A stretch of DNA of 64,000 bases from Paraburkholderia oxyphila NBRC 105797 (lineage in GTDB: Bacteria > Pseudomonadota > Gammaproteobacteria > Burkholderiales > Burkholderiaceae), in NCBI RefSeq assembly GCF_000685075.1, contig NZ_BAYD01000010.1:124001-188000 (forward strand), given 5' to 3'. Below, one piece after another: positions 36,543 to 45,651 of this stretch (its first letter is position 1; each line of letters begins with the position of its first letter). The position numbers and the translations under genes were made by a program. The notes beneath the pieces are model-generated. The model saw only the letters and a program-made list of their open reading frames with translations. It did not search any database and had not been told where the DNA came from.

Positions 36543-37463
36543 ATGTCCAGGGAAGTCATCGACTCCTATTTGCTGAAAGTTCTCCATACGCTCATCACCG
36601 AAGCCAGCGTCTCGCGCACAGCCGTGCTGCTCGGCCAGTCGCAGCCGACCATCAGCGTCGCGCTGCGCAAGCTGCGCGCCATGACGGGCGATCCGCTGCT
36701 CGTGCGCAGCGGCAGCCGCATGGTGCCCACGAGCCACGCGCTCACGCTAATCGAGCCGGCGGCGCAGGCGCTCGCGGGCATTGCCGCGGTGCTGCATCCG
36801 ACCCGGGCTTTCGATCCGGCCACCACGCGCCGCACCTTTCTCATTGGCTCTCCTGACTATCTGGACGCGTTCTTCCTGCCCGCCGTGGTCGATGCGTTCC
36901 GTACCGAGGCGCCGCGCGCACGTATCGAATTCCAGCACCTGATGATGGTGGACGGCGGCTACGAACATGGTCTCGAGAGCGGCACGCTCGACCTCGTGAT
37001 CGGCAACTGGCGCACGCCGCCCGAGCACCTGCATCTGCAGCCGCTATGCAAGGACGATCTCGTGTGCCTGCTGCGCGCGCAGCACCCGATCAAGCCCGGC
37101 AAGCTGAGCCGGGCCATCTATCAGGAAGCGGAGCATCTCGCCGTCACGACCCACAACGCTACGGGGCTGGGCACGATCGATGTCGAGCTCGCGCGCAGCG
37201 GTCTGTCGCGCAACGTGACGACAACCTTGCCCTACTTCGGCATGGCGCCTTATGTGCTGATGCGCTCGAATCTGCTCTTCACGACCACGCGCGCGCTTGC
37301 CGCGCATTACAGCAAACTGCTTCCGCTGCGCATGGAGCCCCTGCCCGGCGATCCCCAGGCACTCACTTACTATCAGCTCTGGCACGACCGCACCCATCGC
37401 AGCGCGGCGGCCGTCTGGCTGCGCCATCTCGTGGCCGGCGTCGCGAAGGAACTCGCGCGCTGA
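36543..37463 (+). CDS. LysR-family transcriptional regulator (NahR/NodD/PcpR-like group)
   Basis: 306 residues. The helix-turn-helix (residues 5-65) reads LLKVLHTLITEASVSRTAVL and SQPTISVALRKLRAMTGDPL, typical of the NahR/LinR group, as is TFLIGSPDYLDAFFLPAVVD at the beginning of the effector domain. Divergent from the FKBP gene. The group usually senses aromatic compounds; the target is not evident. The M24-family gene lies 230 bp downstream. Confidence 0.9.
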   Translation: MSREVIDSYLLKVLHTLITEASVSRTAVLLGQSQPTISVALRKLRAMTGDPLLVRSGSRMVPTSHALTLIEPAAQALAGIAAVLHPTRAFDPATTRRTFLIGSPDYLDAFFLPAVVDAFRTEAPRARIEFQHLMMVDGGYEHGLESGTLDLVIGNWRTPPEHLHLQPLCKDDLVCLLRAQHPIKPGKLSRAIYQEAEHLAVTTHNATGLGTIDVELARSGLSRNVTTTLPYFGMAPYVLMRSNLLFTTTRALAAHYSKLLPLRMEPLPGDPQALTYYQLWHDRTHRSAAAVWLRHLVAGVAKELAR

Positions 37464-37581
37464 GGGGGACGCGAAGCCCGGTTTTCGCGTAGCTTCCGAT
37501 CGGCACCAAGACCGGATCGCCATCTGCGAGGCGCTTCACGCCGGGCTGCGGCGCCCCCTTACCGCGACGGTCAGCGTCTCG

Positions 37582-37604
37582 TTATATACTATTGAATATA
37601 TCGA
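37582..37604. promoter_or_regulatory. AT-rich element upstream of the M24-family gene
   Basis: A 23-bp AT-rich island (TTATATACTATTG then AATATATCGA) stands out in GC-rich surroundings about 90 bp upstream of the M24 gene start. ATATA repeats give it partial symmetry. It probably contains the promoter or a regulator site; assignment is tentative. Confidence 0.3.
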
Positions 37605-37692
37605 TTTCGCAGGGTGCCGCGGTTGTGTCCCTCTGTGGCTCGCCCCCGGGCGCCCTGTGCAATGAACCCCGAGACAACCGGAGTGATATCAG

Positions 37693-38352
37693 GTGAGCAC
37701 TGTTGACAAACAGGCGGTCGGCGAAAAATTCTCGCCCGACGCCATGGAGCACGCACGCGTGATGACCTGGAAGGCGGTCCAGCAGATCGCGGACGCCATC
37801 CAGCCCGGCATGCGCGAATCGGAAGCCAATGCCCGCGCGAAGGCGGTCCTGCAGGTACTGGGCATGGAACGCATCTGGCACCCGGTCATCGTCCGGATCG
37901 GCGAAAACACGCTGCGCACCTTCAGGGAGCGCTCCGCGGAGGACCCGGTGCTCGGTTCGAACGATATTTTCTTCGTCGATCTGGGCGTGGTGTGGAGCCA
38001 GCACGAGGGCGACGCTGGCGCGACCTTCGTCACGGGCGACGATCCCGAGATGATTCGTTGTGCAGAGGACGTTGAAACGATCCACGATGAAGTGGCCGAG
38101 CATTGGCGCAGCACCGGGTGCAGCGGCGTCGCGCTCTACGACTATGCCGCCGCACGGGCCGAAGCTTATGGCTGGCGTCTGAACGTCGACATCAAGGGCC
38201 ATCGTGTCAGCGACTTTCCGCATGCCATCTACAAGGCGGGCGATCTCGGCGAGTTCGCTGCCGCGCCCGCGGCGGGGCTATGGGTGCTGGAGATCCAGAT
38301 CGCCCACCCGACCCGGCCCTTTGGCGCGTTCTACGAGGACCTGCTAGCCTAG
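37693..38352 (+). CDS. M24-family (creatinase/aminopeptidase P fold) metallopeptidase-like protein
   Basis: 219 residues, starting at GTG. The pita-bread fold is suggested by NDIFFVDLGVVWSQHEGDAG (two Asp metal ligands), FPHAIYK (His region) and WVLEIQI (Glu ligand); a last acidic ligand could be in FYEDLL. It is short because it lacks the N-terminal domain of creatinase/prolidase. Known relatives cleave Xaa-Pro peptides or creatine-like molecules. It is followed after 40 bp by a LysR gene, so the two may be co-transcribed. Confidence 0.8.
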   Translation: MSTVDKQAVGEKFSPDAMEHARVMTWKAVQQIADAIQPGMRESEANARAKAVLQVLGMERIWHPVIVRIGENTLRTFRERSAEDPVLGSNDIFFVDLGVVWSQHEGDAGATFVTGDDPEMIRCAEDVETIHDEVAEHWRSTGCSGVALYDYAAARAEAYGWRLNVDIKGHRVSDFPHAIYKAGDLGEFAAAPAAGLWVLEIQIAHPTRPFGAFYEDLLA

Positions 38353-38392
38353 CCTGGCCTCGCTACGGCCAGCCCACACAGACCCGCCACGC

Positions 38393-39310
38393 ATGTTCAT
38401 CCGTCAGCTCCACTATCTGGTGACGCTCGCGCGGGAGCAGCATTTCGCGCGCGCGGCCGATGTCTGCAATGTCTCGCAGCCCGCGCTTTCTTCCGCGATC
38501 CGCAGCCTCGAAGACGAACTCGGGCTCGTGCTCGTGAGACGCGGACGACGTTTTCTCGGCTTTACCGAGGATGGCGAGCGGGTGCTGGGCTGGGCGCGTC
38601 AGACCCTCGCCACGCTCGAACACATGCGCCAGGACGCATCGGTTGCGCGTGTGCGGCTGAGCGGCACGCTGCGCATCGGCGTGATTCCCACCACGCTGCC
38701 TATCGTCAGCCTCCTGCTGTCCAGCTGCCGCGCCGAGCATGCGGGCATACGCTACTCGCTGCGCTCGTTGAACTCGGACACCATCCTGCGCCAGCTCGAC
38801 GAATTCGAACTCGATATCGGCTTCACCTATCTCGACAGCAAGGTGCAGGCCGGCTTCGCCATCGCGCCGCTGTATTGCGAGCGCTATGTGCTGGTCTCCC
38901 CCACCGGCTGCGGCGAGGGGGCCTGCAATGGCCTCGAGCGCTGGGAAGCACTGGAAGGCCTCGATTTGTGTCTGCTCGATTCCTCGATGCAAAACCGTCA
39001 GGTCATCAACGCGGCGTTCCGGCGAGCGGGCGTGCAACCCACGGTCATTGCCGAGGCCGATTCGCTGCTTGCGCTCTTTTCCGCCGTGGAGCATGTGCGG
39101 CTCCACAGCATCCTGCCGCATAGCCTGCTGGGCAGCGCGCACGCAAGCGGTCTTTACACCGCAACGCTGCTCAAGCCGGAGCTGACCCGGGAAATCGGCC
39201 TCATCACGCGCAATGCCGCCGTGATGCCCCCACTCGTCGCGGCGATGTGGGAGAGCGCACAGCGCCTGGACCTGCAAAGCCGCTTCGACGCCCTGCTTCG
39301 GGGCGCGTGA
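38393..39310 (+). CDS. LysR-family transcriptional regulator (probable regulator of formate dehydrogenase)
   Basis: 305 residues. FIRQLHYLVTLAREQHFARA starts an OxyR/CynR-like winged helix-turn-helix (residues 2-60), and an effector domain follows (LRIGVIPTTLPIVSLLLSSC). It lies in the same orientation upstream of the formate dehydrogenase gene; a perfect palindrome in the 237-bp gap suggests that it controls that gene (inference). Confidence 0.9.
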   Translation: MFIRQLHYLVTLAREQHFARAADVCNVSQPALSSAIRSLEDELGLVLVRRGRRFLGFTEDGERVLGWARQTLATLEHMRQDASVARVRLSGTLRIGVIPTTLPIVSLLLSSCRAEHAGIRYSLRSLNSDTILRQLDEFELDIGFTYLDSKVQAGFAIAPLYCERYVLVSPTGCGEGACNGLERWEALEGLDLCLLDSSMQNRQVINAAFRRAGVQPTVIAEADSLLALFSAVEHVRLHSILPHSLLGSAHASGLYTATLLKPELTREIGLITRNAAVMPPLVAAMWESAQRLDLQSRFDALLRGA

Positions 39311-39372
39311 GCGCCAGCGCCGACGCAACGGTGCCCGTCTGCCCGGGCCGGCGAGCCGTCGATCGCAGGCCT

Positions 39373-39391
39373 TGATAAGCCGCGCTTATCA
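39373..39391. promoter_or_regulatory. Perfect 19-nt palindrome upstream of formate dehydrogenase
   Basis: TGATAAGC (39373-39380), CGC and GCTTATCA (39384-39391) make a perfect dyad 157 bp upstream of the formate dehydrogenase ATG and 63 bp downstream of the LysR stop. It is a good candidate for an LTTR recognition site, or less likely a LysR terminator since no T-run follows. Confidence 0.5.
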
Positions 39392-39547
39392 GACCATCTC
39401 TCCAAACAATTGGACCCATCCAGCGTCCTCGACAACACTCTGGCCATCGATCCTTCGTGAGCCGAACGATCGTAACGAAGGCAGGAGCGGCACTGCGGCG
39501 CCGCACCTGCCTCACCCAATCCCGCTTTCCATCATGGAGTGAGACAC

Positions 39548-40750
39548 ATGGCCAAGGTACTTTGCGTCCTGTACGACGACCCCGTCAATGGCATGCCCAG
39601 GCGCTACGCGCGCGACACGGTCCCCACCATTGCCCGCTATCCCGATGGGCAAACCGCCCCCACGCCGAATGCCATCGACTTCACGCCCGGCGAGATGCTC
39701 GGCAGCGTTTCCGGCGAACTGGGTCTGCGTCGCTACCTCGAGTCCCTGGGCCACACGCTCGTCGTCACTTCCGACAAGGACGGCCCCAACTCGCGCTTCG
39801 AACAGGAGCTCCACGACGCCGAAGTCGTGATCTCACAGCCGTTCTGGCCAGCCTATCTCACGGCCGAACGCATCGCGAAGGCCCCGAAGCTCAAGCTCGC
39901 GCTCACGGCCGGTATCGGCTCCGACCACGTCGACCTGCAGGCCGCCAGCGAACGCGGCATCACGGTGGCCGAAGTCACGTACTCCAACAGCATCAGCGTG
40001 GCCGAGCACGTCGTGATGATGATCCTCTCGCTGGTACGCAACTATCTGCCCTCTCATGAATGGGTGAAAAAGGGCGGCTGGAATATCGCGGACTGCGTCT
40101 CGCGCGCGTACGACCTCGAAGGCATGCATGTCGGCACGGTGGCCGCCGGGCGCATCGGCACCGCCGTGCTGCGCCGTCTCAAGCCGTTCGACGTGAAGCT
40201 CCACTACACCGACCGTCACCGCCTGCCCGAGCAGGTTGAACGCGAACTGAACCTCAGCTGGCATCCGAACGTGGAATCGATGGTGGGGGTCTGCGACGTG
40301 GTCACGATCAACTGCCCGCTGCACCCCGAAACGGAACATTTGTTCGATGCGCAGATGCTGGCGAAGATGAAGCGCGGTGCGTACATCATCAACACGGCGC
40401 GCGGCAAGATCTGTGACCGCGACGCGATCGTCGACGCCCTCGAGAGCGGACAGCTCGCCGGCTACGCAGGCGACGTCTGGTTCCCGCAACCCGCGCCGCG
40501 TGATCATCCGTGGCGCAGCATGCCGCATCAGGGCATGACGCCGCATACGTCGGGCACCACGCTCTCCGCACAGGCCCGCTACGCGGCAGGTACGCGCGAA
40601 ATTCTCGAGTGCTGGTTCTCGGGCAAGCCGATCCGTGACGAGTACCTGGTTGTCGACGGCGGCAAGCTCGCGGGCGTGGGCGCCCACTCCTATAGCGCCG
40701 GCAATGCAACCGAAGGCTCCGACGAGGCGAGCCGCTATCAGACGGCGTAA
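39548..40750 (+). CDS. fdh: NAD-dependent formate dehydrogenase (metal-free D-2-hydroxyacid dehydrogenase family)
   Basis: 400 residues, the standard length. Oxidises formate to CO2 with reduction of NAD+ in the cytoplasm. Active-site residues match the Pseudomonas sp. 101 enzyme: Asn147, Arg285 (NTARG) and His333 (TPHTSG). Asp222 in LHYTDRHR is the residue that selects NAD+ over NADP+. The GDVWFPQPAPRDHPW and GAHSYS motifs confirm the family. The ATG at 39548 starts MAKVLCVLYDD; an ATG 9 bp earlier is a weaker option. Preceded by a LysR gene and followed after 79 bp by an HPP-family membrane protein. Confidence 0.96.
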   Translation: MAKVLCVLYDDPVNGMPRRYARDTVPTIARYPDGQTAPTPNAIDFTPGEMLGSVSGELGLRRYLESLGHTLVVTSDKDGPNSRFEQELHDAEVVISQPFWPAYLTAERIAKAPKLKLALTAGIGSDHVDLQAASERGITVAEVTYSNSISVAEHVVMMILSLVRNYLPSHEWVKKGGWNIADCVSRAYDLEGMHVGTVAAGRIGTAVLRRLKPFDVKLHYTDRHRLPEQVERELNLSWHPNVESMVGVCDVVTINCPLHPETEHLFDAQMLAKMKRGAYIINTARGKICDRDAIVDALESGQLAGYAGDVWFPQPAPRDHPWRSMPHQGMTPHTSGTTLSAQARYAAGTREILECWFSGKPIRDEYLVVDGGKLAGVGAHSYSAGNATEGSDEASRYQTA

Positions 40751-40829
40751 CAGACGGCGGAAACGCCCGCGCTGCGCGCGCCTTCCGCGGTGCGCGCAGC
40801 GCCCTTTATACGGACCTCCCTCATCCCCA

Positions 40830-41339
40830 ATGAACGAACTCGACAAGACCCGACTTGCCGCAACGCGCACGCCGTTGCCCTCACTCGCGCCCCGAGTGGT
40901 GCGCGGCTTTCTGGGTGGGACCGCCGCAATCGCCGTCGTAGGGCTGCTGGCGCAACTCACTGGATTGCCATTCGTGATCGCGCCGTTCGGCGCGTCGAGC
41001 GTGCTGCTGTTTGGTGCGCCCGAGAGCCCCTTCGCCCAGCCGAGAAACCTCGTATTCGGCCATCTGATCGCATCGGCCGTGGGGCTAGCCGTGTTCCGGC
41101 TCGCCGGCAACGATATCTGGGCCATGGCGCTCGCCACGGGCCTCGCGATCGCGGCCATGCAGCTCACGCGCACCGTGCATCCGCCGGCGGGCGCGGACCC
41201 GCTCGTCATCATGCTGAGCGGCAACGGATCGGCAAGCTTCCTCGTCTTTCCGGTGCTGGCCGGCGTCGTCAGCCTGCTCGCCATCGCTCAGGTCGTCGAA
41301 TGGGTGGCCCGGATGGCTGCGCGCGCAACCGATTCCTGA
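40830..41339 (+). CDS. HPP-family integral membrane protein
   Basis: 169 residues with about four transmembrane helices. LPFVIAPFGASSVLLFGAPE and QLTRTVHPPAGADPLVIML contain the HPP signature that names the family. Some HPP proteins transport nitrite in chloroplasts and cyanobacteria; bacterial roles are mostly unknown. The position directly downstream of formate dehydrogenase is suggestive of anion (formate, nitrite) transport, but this is inference. The ATG at 40830 is chosen by family N-terminus. Confidence 0.85.
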   Translation: MNELDKTRLAATRTPLPSLAPRVVRGFLGGTAAIAVVGLLAQLTGLPFVIAPFGASSVLLFGAPESPFAQPRNLVFGHLIASAVGLAVFRLAGNDIWAMALATGLAIAAMQLTRTVHPPAGADPLVIMLSGNGSASFLVFPVLAGVVSLLAIAQVVEWVARMAARATDS

Positions 41340-41453
41340 TGCACGCCACCCGAGCCTCCGGCACCGCAGTGCAGCCTCGATCTGGCCGCACCATCTCGTG
41401 CCCGGCGTCGCGAGGGACACGTGCGCTGACGCCCGTGACGCAAATCGCCCACG

Positions 41454-41480
41454 AAAAAAAACCGCGAGCATGGCTCGCGG
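41454..41480 (-). terminator. Factor-independent terminator of the Rieske/rubredoxin operon
   Basis: CCGCGAGC (41462-41469), ATG loop and GCTCGCGG (41473-41480) form a perfect 8-bp stem. Read on the minus strand it is followed by eight U residues (A-run at 41454-41461). It lies 140 bp after the stop of the reductase gene at 41622. Confidence 0.85.
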
Positions 41481-41621
41481 CGTGAAAACACCAGGCGTCT
41501 CAGTCCGGGAGACAGGAATCCGGACATGAGCGCCAGTGCGCAACAGGGGTCGGTCAGCGAAAGCTGCCTGTCGTCGGACGCGATGGGGCCGCATCCGGTT
41601 GTCGATGATGCTGCGCCTGGC

Positions 41622-42812
41622 CTATCCTGCCGTGCCCGCGGCCATCGGCTTCAACAAAGCGGCCTTGTCTGCGGTGGCGGCACCCACCAAGGCAAAGCCC
41701 GTCATGCGCTTCGTTGCGGCATCTTCGCAGACCGCGCGTACCGCGTGCGGCGCATCCTGTGCGGCCGTCTCTAGCGTCCAGCGTCCGCCCGTCGCCGCTG
41801 GCGTCACCACGACGGCCGGTACCGCCGGTGTCTTGACCACGACGGGCATCACCGGGAAGTCGACACGCGTGAGCGTGCCGGACAGGGTACGGGCGAGCGC
41901 ACGCGCCGCATGCATGATGGGCAGCACGTAGGGCTGCACGCGGCCTTCGATGGCTGCGCAGTCGCCGAGCGCGTACACGTCTGGCGCGTCGGTGCGGCAC
42001 CAGGCATCCGTGCTGATGCCGCCTTCGATCCGCAACCCGGCCGCGCTCGCGAGCGCCGTTCGCGGCACGAGGCCGATCGCCGAAACGACGATATCGACAT
42101 CGACTGCATGGCCGTCGCTCAGCGTCAGGCGGTAACCCGGACCGCGCCGCACCACCGAGGCGACCCCGCAGCCCAGCCGCAGATCGACACCGGCGCCCGC
42201 CAAGGCGCGCGAATACACCGCCCCGGCCTCGGCGGGCAGCAGCCGCGAGAGCGGCACGCTGGCCGGGTCGATCAGGCACACGCGGTGTCCCGCGGCCACC
42301 AGATCGTTGGCGAACTCGCAGCCGATCAAGCCCGCGCCGAGTATGGCCACGGCATCGCCCGACGTGAGGACCTCGCGAAAGCGCGCGTAGTCGCCGAGGT
42401 CGTTGATCGACAGCACGTCGCCGGCACCGTCGCCTTCGACCGGCACGCGCCGTGGGTCGGCCCCGGTCGCGAGCACCAGCGCGCGATAACGGAGCCGCTG
42501 TCCGTCCACGACAATCGCATGCTCGCCCGGCAAGAGGCGCTCGACGTGGCGATGGGTCCAGACACGCGCATCGAGTTGCGTTGCCATCGCCTGTGCCGTG
42601 AAGTTCGCGAGCTCGTGAGGCGCCTTCTTCATCGCCAGCGCATTCGAGAGCGTGGGCTTCGAATAGAAGCTGCCGTCATCGCGGCTCACGATCACCACCG
42701 GCATTTTGGCGTCGAGCTTGCGCAGCTCACGCGCCACCGTGTAGCCGGCGAGCCCCGAGCCGACGATCACGACAGGATCGCTTTCACCCTCAGCGTGTTC
42801 GGAAGGCCTCAT
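41622..42812 (-). CDS. Rubredoxin-reductase-like FAD/NAD(P)-dependent oxidoreductase
   Basis: 396 residues. FAD-binding [17 protein letters not shown] near the N-terminus, an NAD(P)-binding [18 protein letters not shown] in the middle and VYALGDCA for the second FAD contact are those of the AlkT/rubredoxin reductase family. The ATG at 42812 overlaps the rubredoxin stop codon as ATGA, so translation is coupled. It should move electrons from NAD(P)H to the rubredoxin just upstream. It is the last gene of the operon and is followed by a terminator. Confidence 0.9.
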   Translation of the reverse strand: MRPSEHAEGESDPVVIVGSGLAGYTVARELRKLDAKMPVVIVSRDDGSFYSKPTLSNALAMKKAPHELANFTAQAMATQLDARVWTHRHVERLLPGEHAIVVDGQRLRYRALVLATGADPRRVPVEGDGAGDVLSINDLGDYARFREVLTSGDAVAILGAGLIGCEFANDLVAAGHRVCLIDPASVPLSRLLPAEAGAVYSRALAGAGVDLRLGCGVASVVRRGPGYRLTLSDGHAVDVDIVVSAIGLVPRTALASAAGLRIEGGISTDAWCRTDAPDVYALGDCAAIEGRVQPYVLPIMHAARALARTLSGTLTRVDFPVMPVVVKTPAVPAVVVTPAATGGRWTLETAAQDAPHAVRAVCEDAATKRMTGFALVGAATADKAALLKPMAAGTAG

Positions 42813-42976
42813 GCCACCACCTGCATCTCGAAGTCGTGCTTGCCGGTCGCGCAGTCCGGACACATCCAGTCCTCAGGCACATCCTCCCAGCGCGTACCCG
42901 GTGCAATGCCCGCCTCGGGCAGTCCTTCGGCCTCGTCGTAGCGAAACCCGCAGATCACGCATTCCCAGATCTTCAT
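42809..42976 (-). CDS. Rubredoxin
   Basis: 55 residues, a minimal rubredoxin. Four iron ligands are Cys6 and Cys9 (CVICG) and Cys39 and Cys42 (CPDC); [20 protein letters not shown] and [10 protein letters not shown] are the standard motifs. It carries single electrons from the reductase to an oxygenase. It lies 22 bp after the Rieske oxygenase gene and overlaps the reductase gene. GAGGAGAA precedes the ATG. Confidence 0.95.
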   Translation of the reverse strand: MKIWECVICGFRYDEAEGLPEAGIAPGTRWEDVPEDWMCPDCATGKHDFEMQVVA

Positions 42977-42998
42977 GAATTCTCCTCTCGTGCCTGCA

Positions 42999-44054
42999 TC
43001 AACGGACATAGGCTTGCCCGAGCCCGATCTCCGCGAGCGCGCGCCGGTATGCACCGGAGGAGCGGTCGGCGAAAATCGGCGCTTCGAGGGAACGGTCGAT
43101 CGGCAGATCCTCCGGGCACTGCAGCTCTACAATCGCGCGGTCCTCTTCGAATACCTGGCGGTTGAACGCGTAGACATCGTCGAGCGGCAAATCCTGGTCG
43201 AAATTGCGCGCGATGGGGACGAAGAGCCGCGTGTGCCGCGCCGACACCGGGCTCGCCGCATTGAGGATTGCCAGGCGTCCGTTCTCGGGAAAGTGCACCG
43301 TGAGCCGGGCGAAGAAGGGCACGTCGACCTCGAACACGCGGCGCCAAAGAAAGCCCTCTGGCGCACGATGCTGCATCGACTTCGGGAAGTTGCTCACGGT
43401 GCTCACATATTCGGCGCGCAGGCCGTTCGGACGCCGCTCGACGGAGTACTGCGGAACCACGGGATTGGCGCGATCCGCGAAGCTGTCGTGATGGATCCAC
43501 GCAAAGTGCGCGACGTCGATGAAGCCTTCGGTTTGGCGCCCGGCCGAAGCGCGGATATCGATCGACGGCGGAAGGATCTGCTGATACCCGTCCGTGTTCC
43601 AGGCCGGGAAATCGGGCAACGGCAGCTCACCGCCGCCGAGCGACACCCACACGAGCCCATACGCTTCCTGCGCCGCGTACGTCGTCAGGCACAGGCGGTC
43701 GGGAATCGCGCCCTCCGGTTGCGAGGGAATGTGGTTGCACTTGCCATTCGCCCCATATTCGAGGCCGTGATAGGGGCAAACGAGATTGTCGCCGTTGACC
43801 CATCCGCGGCTAAGCGGAGCGCCGCGATGCGGGCACACATCGCGCGCCGCTACGACCCGCCCTGCCGAGCGGAACAGCACGAGCGATTCGTCGAGCAGCG
43901 TGACGCTGAGCGGCTTGTCGCCCACCTCGTGCGCGAACGCGACGGGATGCCAGTAGCGGCTCAGAATCTCCCAGTCATGGGCATCGAAGGTACAGTTGCG
44001 GGGCATGGCGGGGGCCCCGGCGCGGGTCAGCGTCACCACCTGGGGTTGAGTCAT
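42999..44054 (-). CDS. Rieske non-haem iron oxygenase, alpha subunit (vanillate-O-demethylase/aromatic-hydroxylase-like)
   Basis: 351 residues. N-terminal Rieske domain: C74-P-H76-R-G and C93-P-Y-H96-G bind the 2Fe-2S cluster. The C-terminal domain holds the mononuclear iron site with Asp180, His183 and His188 in [13 protein letters not shown]. Size and layout match single-component alpha-only oxygenases such as VanA, which demethylate or hydroxylate aromatic or related substrates. No ferredoxin or VanB-type reductase is encoded; instead rubredoxin and its reductase follow in the operon. The substrate is not known. Confidence 0.9.
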   Translation of the reverse strand: MTQPQVVTLTRAGAPAMPRNCTFDAHDWEILSRYWHPVAFAHEVGDKPLSVTLLDESLVLFRSAGRVVAARDVCPHRGAPLSRGWVNGDNLVCPYHGLEYGANGKCNHIPSQPEGAIPDRLCLTTYAAQEAYGLVWVSLGGGELPLPDFPAWNTDGYQQILPPSIDIRASAGRQTEGFIDVAHFAWIHHDSFADRANPVVPQYSVERRPNGLRAEYVSTVSNFPKSMQHRAPEGFLWRRVFEVDVPFFARLTVHFPENGRLAILNAASPVSARHTRLFVPIARNFDQDLPLDDVYAFNRQVFEEDRAIVELQCPEDLPIDRSLEAPIFADRSSGAYRRALAEIGLGQAYVR

Positions 44055-44093
44055 TCGCGTCTCCTGAATCGTGTGTGTGGGTCACGGCGGTAG

Positions 44094-44107
44094 GGAACGC
44101 CCGTTCC
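44094..44107. promoter_or_regulatory. Palindrome upstream of the Rieske oxygenase operon
   Basis: GGAACG-CC-CGTTCC is a perfect 6-bp dyad with 2-nt spacer, 40 bp upstream of the Rieske gene start codon. It may be an operator; which regulator binds is unknown because no regulator gene adjoins this operon. Confidence 0.35.
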
Positions 44108-44229
44108 GGCCCGCCATGTGCACAACGATATTCAGAAGCGAACGCGCCTCCCATCCCTCAACCGCCATGTAGTCCATGTAGCGATCGACATGGCGCGGCC
44201 CCGCGAAGACCGCAGCCGATGACCGACGA

Positions 44230-44652
44230 TCAGCTCGCGCTGGCCGCCATCGAACGCGCGGATGCCCGCCCGGCGCGCGCGTCCAGGCTGAACGCGCCGG
44301 CGCCGAAGTAAGCGATCTGCAGCAGGCCGCCCGCCATCATCACGTTCTTCAGAAAGTGGATCATCTGGTTCTGATCCGCGAAGTTGTGATGGAAGAACAT
44401 GGCGGTGACCACGCAAAACACCGCCATGGCCGCCGCCACCGCGCGGGCCCGGTAGCCGGAGATCAGCAGCAGCCCGCCGCCCGCCTCGATGAGCACCGAG
44501 ACGATAAACGCAAGCGGCGGAACCGGCAGACCGACAGCGGCGATATAGCCGACGGTCGCGCCATACGCAGCCAGCTTGCCGAGCCCGCTCATCAGAAACG
44601 GTGCGCCGATCAGAACGCGCCCCAGGAGCGGAAGAAACTTGTAGCGATCCAT
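44230..44652 (-). CDS. DoxX-family membrane protein
   Basis: 140 residues with four transmembrane helices. LLGRVLIGAPFLMSGLGKLA is the DoxX signature start and FFHHNFADQNQMIHFLKNVM the conserved C-terminal part. DoxX-like proteins are small quinone-related or stress-related membrane proteins and are very often found with pirin, as here: the pirin gene lies 47 bp upstream on the same strand. Signal or substrate unknown. Confidence 0.88.
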   Translation of the reverse strand: MDRYKFLPLLGRVLIGAPFLMSGLGKLAAYGATVGYIAAVGLPVPPLAFIVSVLIEAGGGLLLISGYRARAVAAAMAVFCVVTAMFFHHNFADQNQMIHFLKNVMMAGGLLQIAYFGAGAFSLDARAGRASARSMAASAS

Positions 44653-44699
44653 GAAAACCTCCGAAATGTCGTTATTGAGTGGATTGTGAAATAAGGTGC

Positions 44700-45398
44700 T
44701 CAGCCGATGTCCACCATCACCAGCTCAGAATCTTCGAGGGCGGATATCTCGGCCGCCGCCACTTGCGTGATGGCCACGCCATCCAGCGGCCCCACGCGTT
44801 CGCCGTTCACTTCGATGCTTCCCGAGGCCACGACGAGATAGGCGCATCGCGACGGCGCCAACGCTTGTCGAATCTGCTCGCCCGTCTTCAGCGTTGCGCC
44901 GAGCACGCGCGCGGCCGCCCGTATGGGCAACGCGTCGGTATCCTCCTCGAAGCCGCTGGCAAGGACAACGAAGCGTCCAGACCGGTCGCCTTTGGGAAAC
45001 GGCTTCGTGTCCCAGCGCGGCGCGCCGCCGCCCGTACGAGGACGCAGCCAGATCTGATAGACCTTGAGCGGCACGTCGCCACCATTGAATTCGGAGTGAC
45101 GGATGCCCGTGCCGGCGCTCATCACCTGGACGTCGCCCGCGTGAATCCGGCCCTCGGAACCCAACGTGTCGCGATGCTCGATCACGCCCTGGCGTACATA
45201 GGTGATGATTTCCATGTCGCGGTGCCCGTGCATCGGGAAGCCAGCACCAACATCAATCTCGTCGTCGTTCCAGACGATCAACGGTCCCAATGCCGAATGA
45301 TCGTGGTTGCCGTCCGCGCTGACCACGAAGTGATATTTCGCGCGGAGCCAGCCTGCATCCGCTGCGTCCAGTGAGTCCCAACGCCGGTGGGTAAGCAT
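44700..45398 (-). CDS. Pirin-family protein (YhhW-like, quercetin 2,3-dioxygenase activity type)
   Basis: 232 residues, bicupin. PMHGHRDMEIITYV contains the two histidines and glutamate of the N-terminal cupin iron site, with SAGTGIRHSEFN after it carrying the last histidine. Family members from E. coli and humans show quercetinase activity in vitro; the physiological role is usually linked to redox or electrophile stress. The ATG at 45398 starts the family N-terminus MLTHRRWDSLD, and an earlier in-frame ATG is not supported. Confidence 0.9.
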   Translation of the reverse strand: MLTHRRWDSLDAADAGWLRAKYHFVVSADGNHDHSALGPLIVWNDDEIDVGAGFPMHGHRDMEIITYVRQGVIEHRDTLGSEGRIHAGDVQVMSAGTGIRHSEFNGGDVPLKVYQIWLRPRTGGGAPRWDTKPFPKGDRSGRFVVLASGFEEDTDALPIRAAARVLGATLKTGEQIRQALAPSRCAYLVVASGSIEVNGERVGPLDGVAITQVAAAEISALEDSELVMVDIG

Positions 45399-45651
45399 GT
45401 GTGCATCCCTCTTCTTGCACCCGAATGAAGGGTATGAGCGAAATCGGCAGCGCGCCGAAATCACGGTTGATGGTTCGATTGAAGGGCATGCTATATCCGC
45501 GTGCGGCGTGTGCCTACTCGCCAGTGAGCAACGCAACATTGCTCCCGGTAGAACGATGGGGTTGGGCCGGGAGCGCGGGGTTCAGGCAGGGGGTAGAGGA
45601 TTTTCAGCAGCCAGGCGCGCACGCCGGTAGGGCGTGCGCGCAGGCTCGTGA

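Noticed and set aside
39548..40750. NADP-dependent formate dehydrogenase, as known from Burkholderia stabilis
   Set aside because: The coenzyme-selecting position is Asp222 in YTDRHR, the pattern of NAD-specific enzymes.
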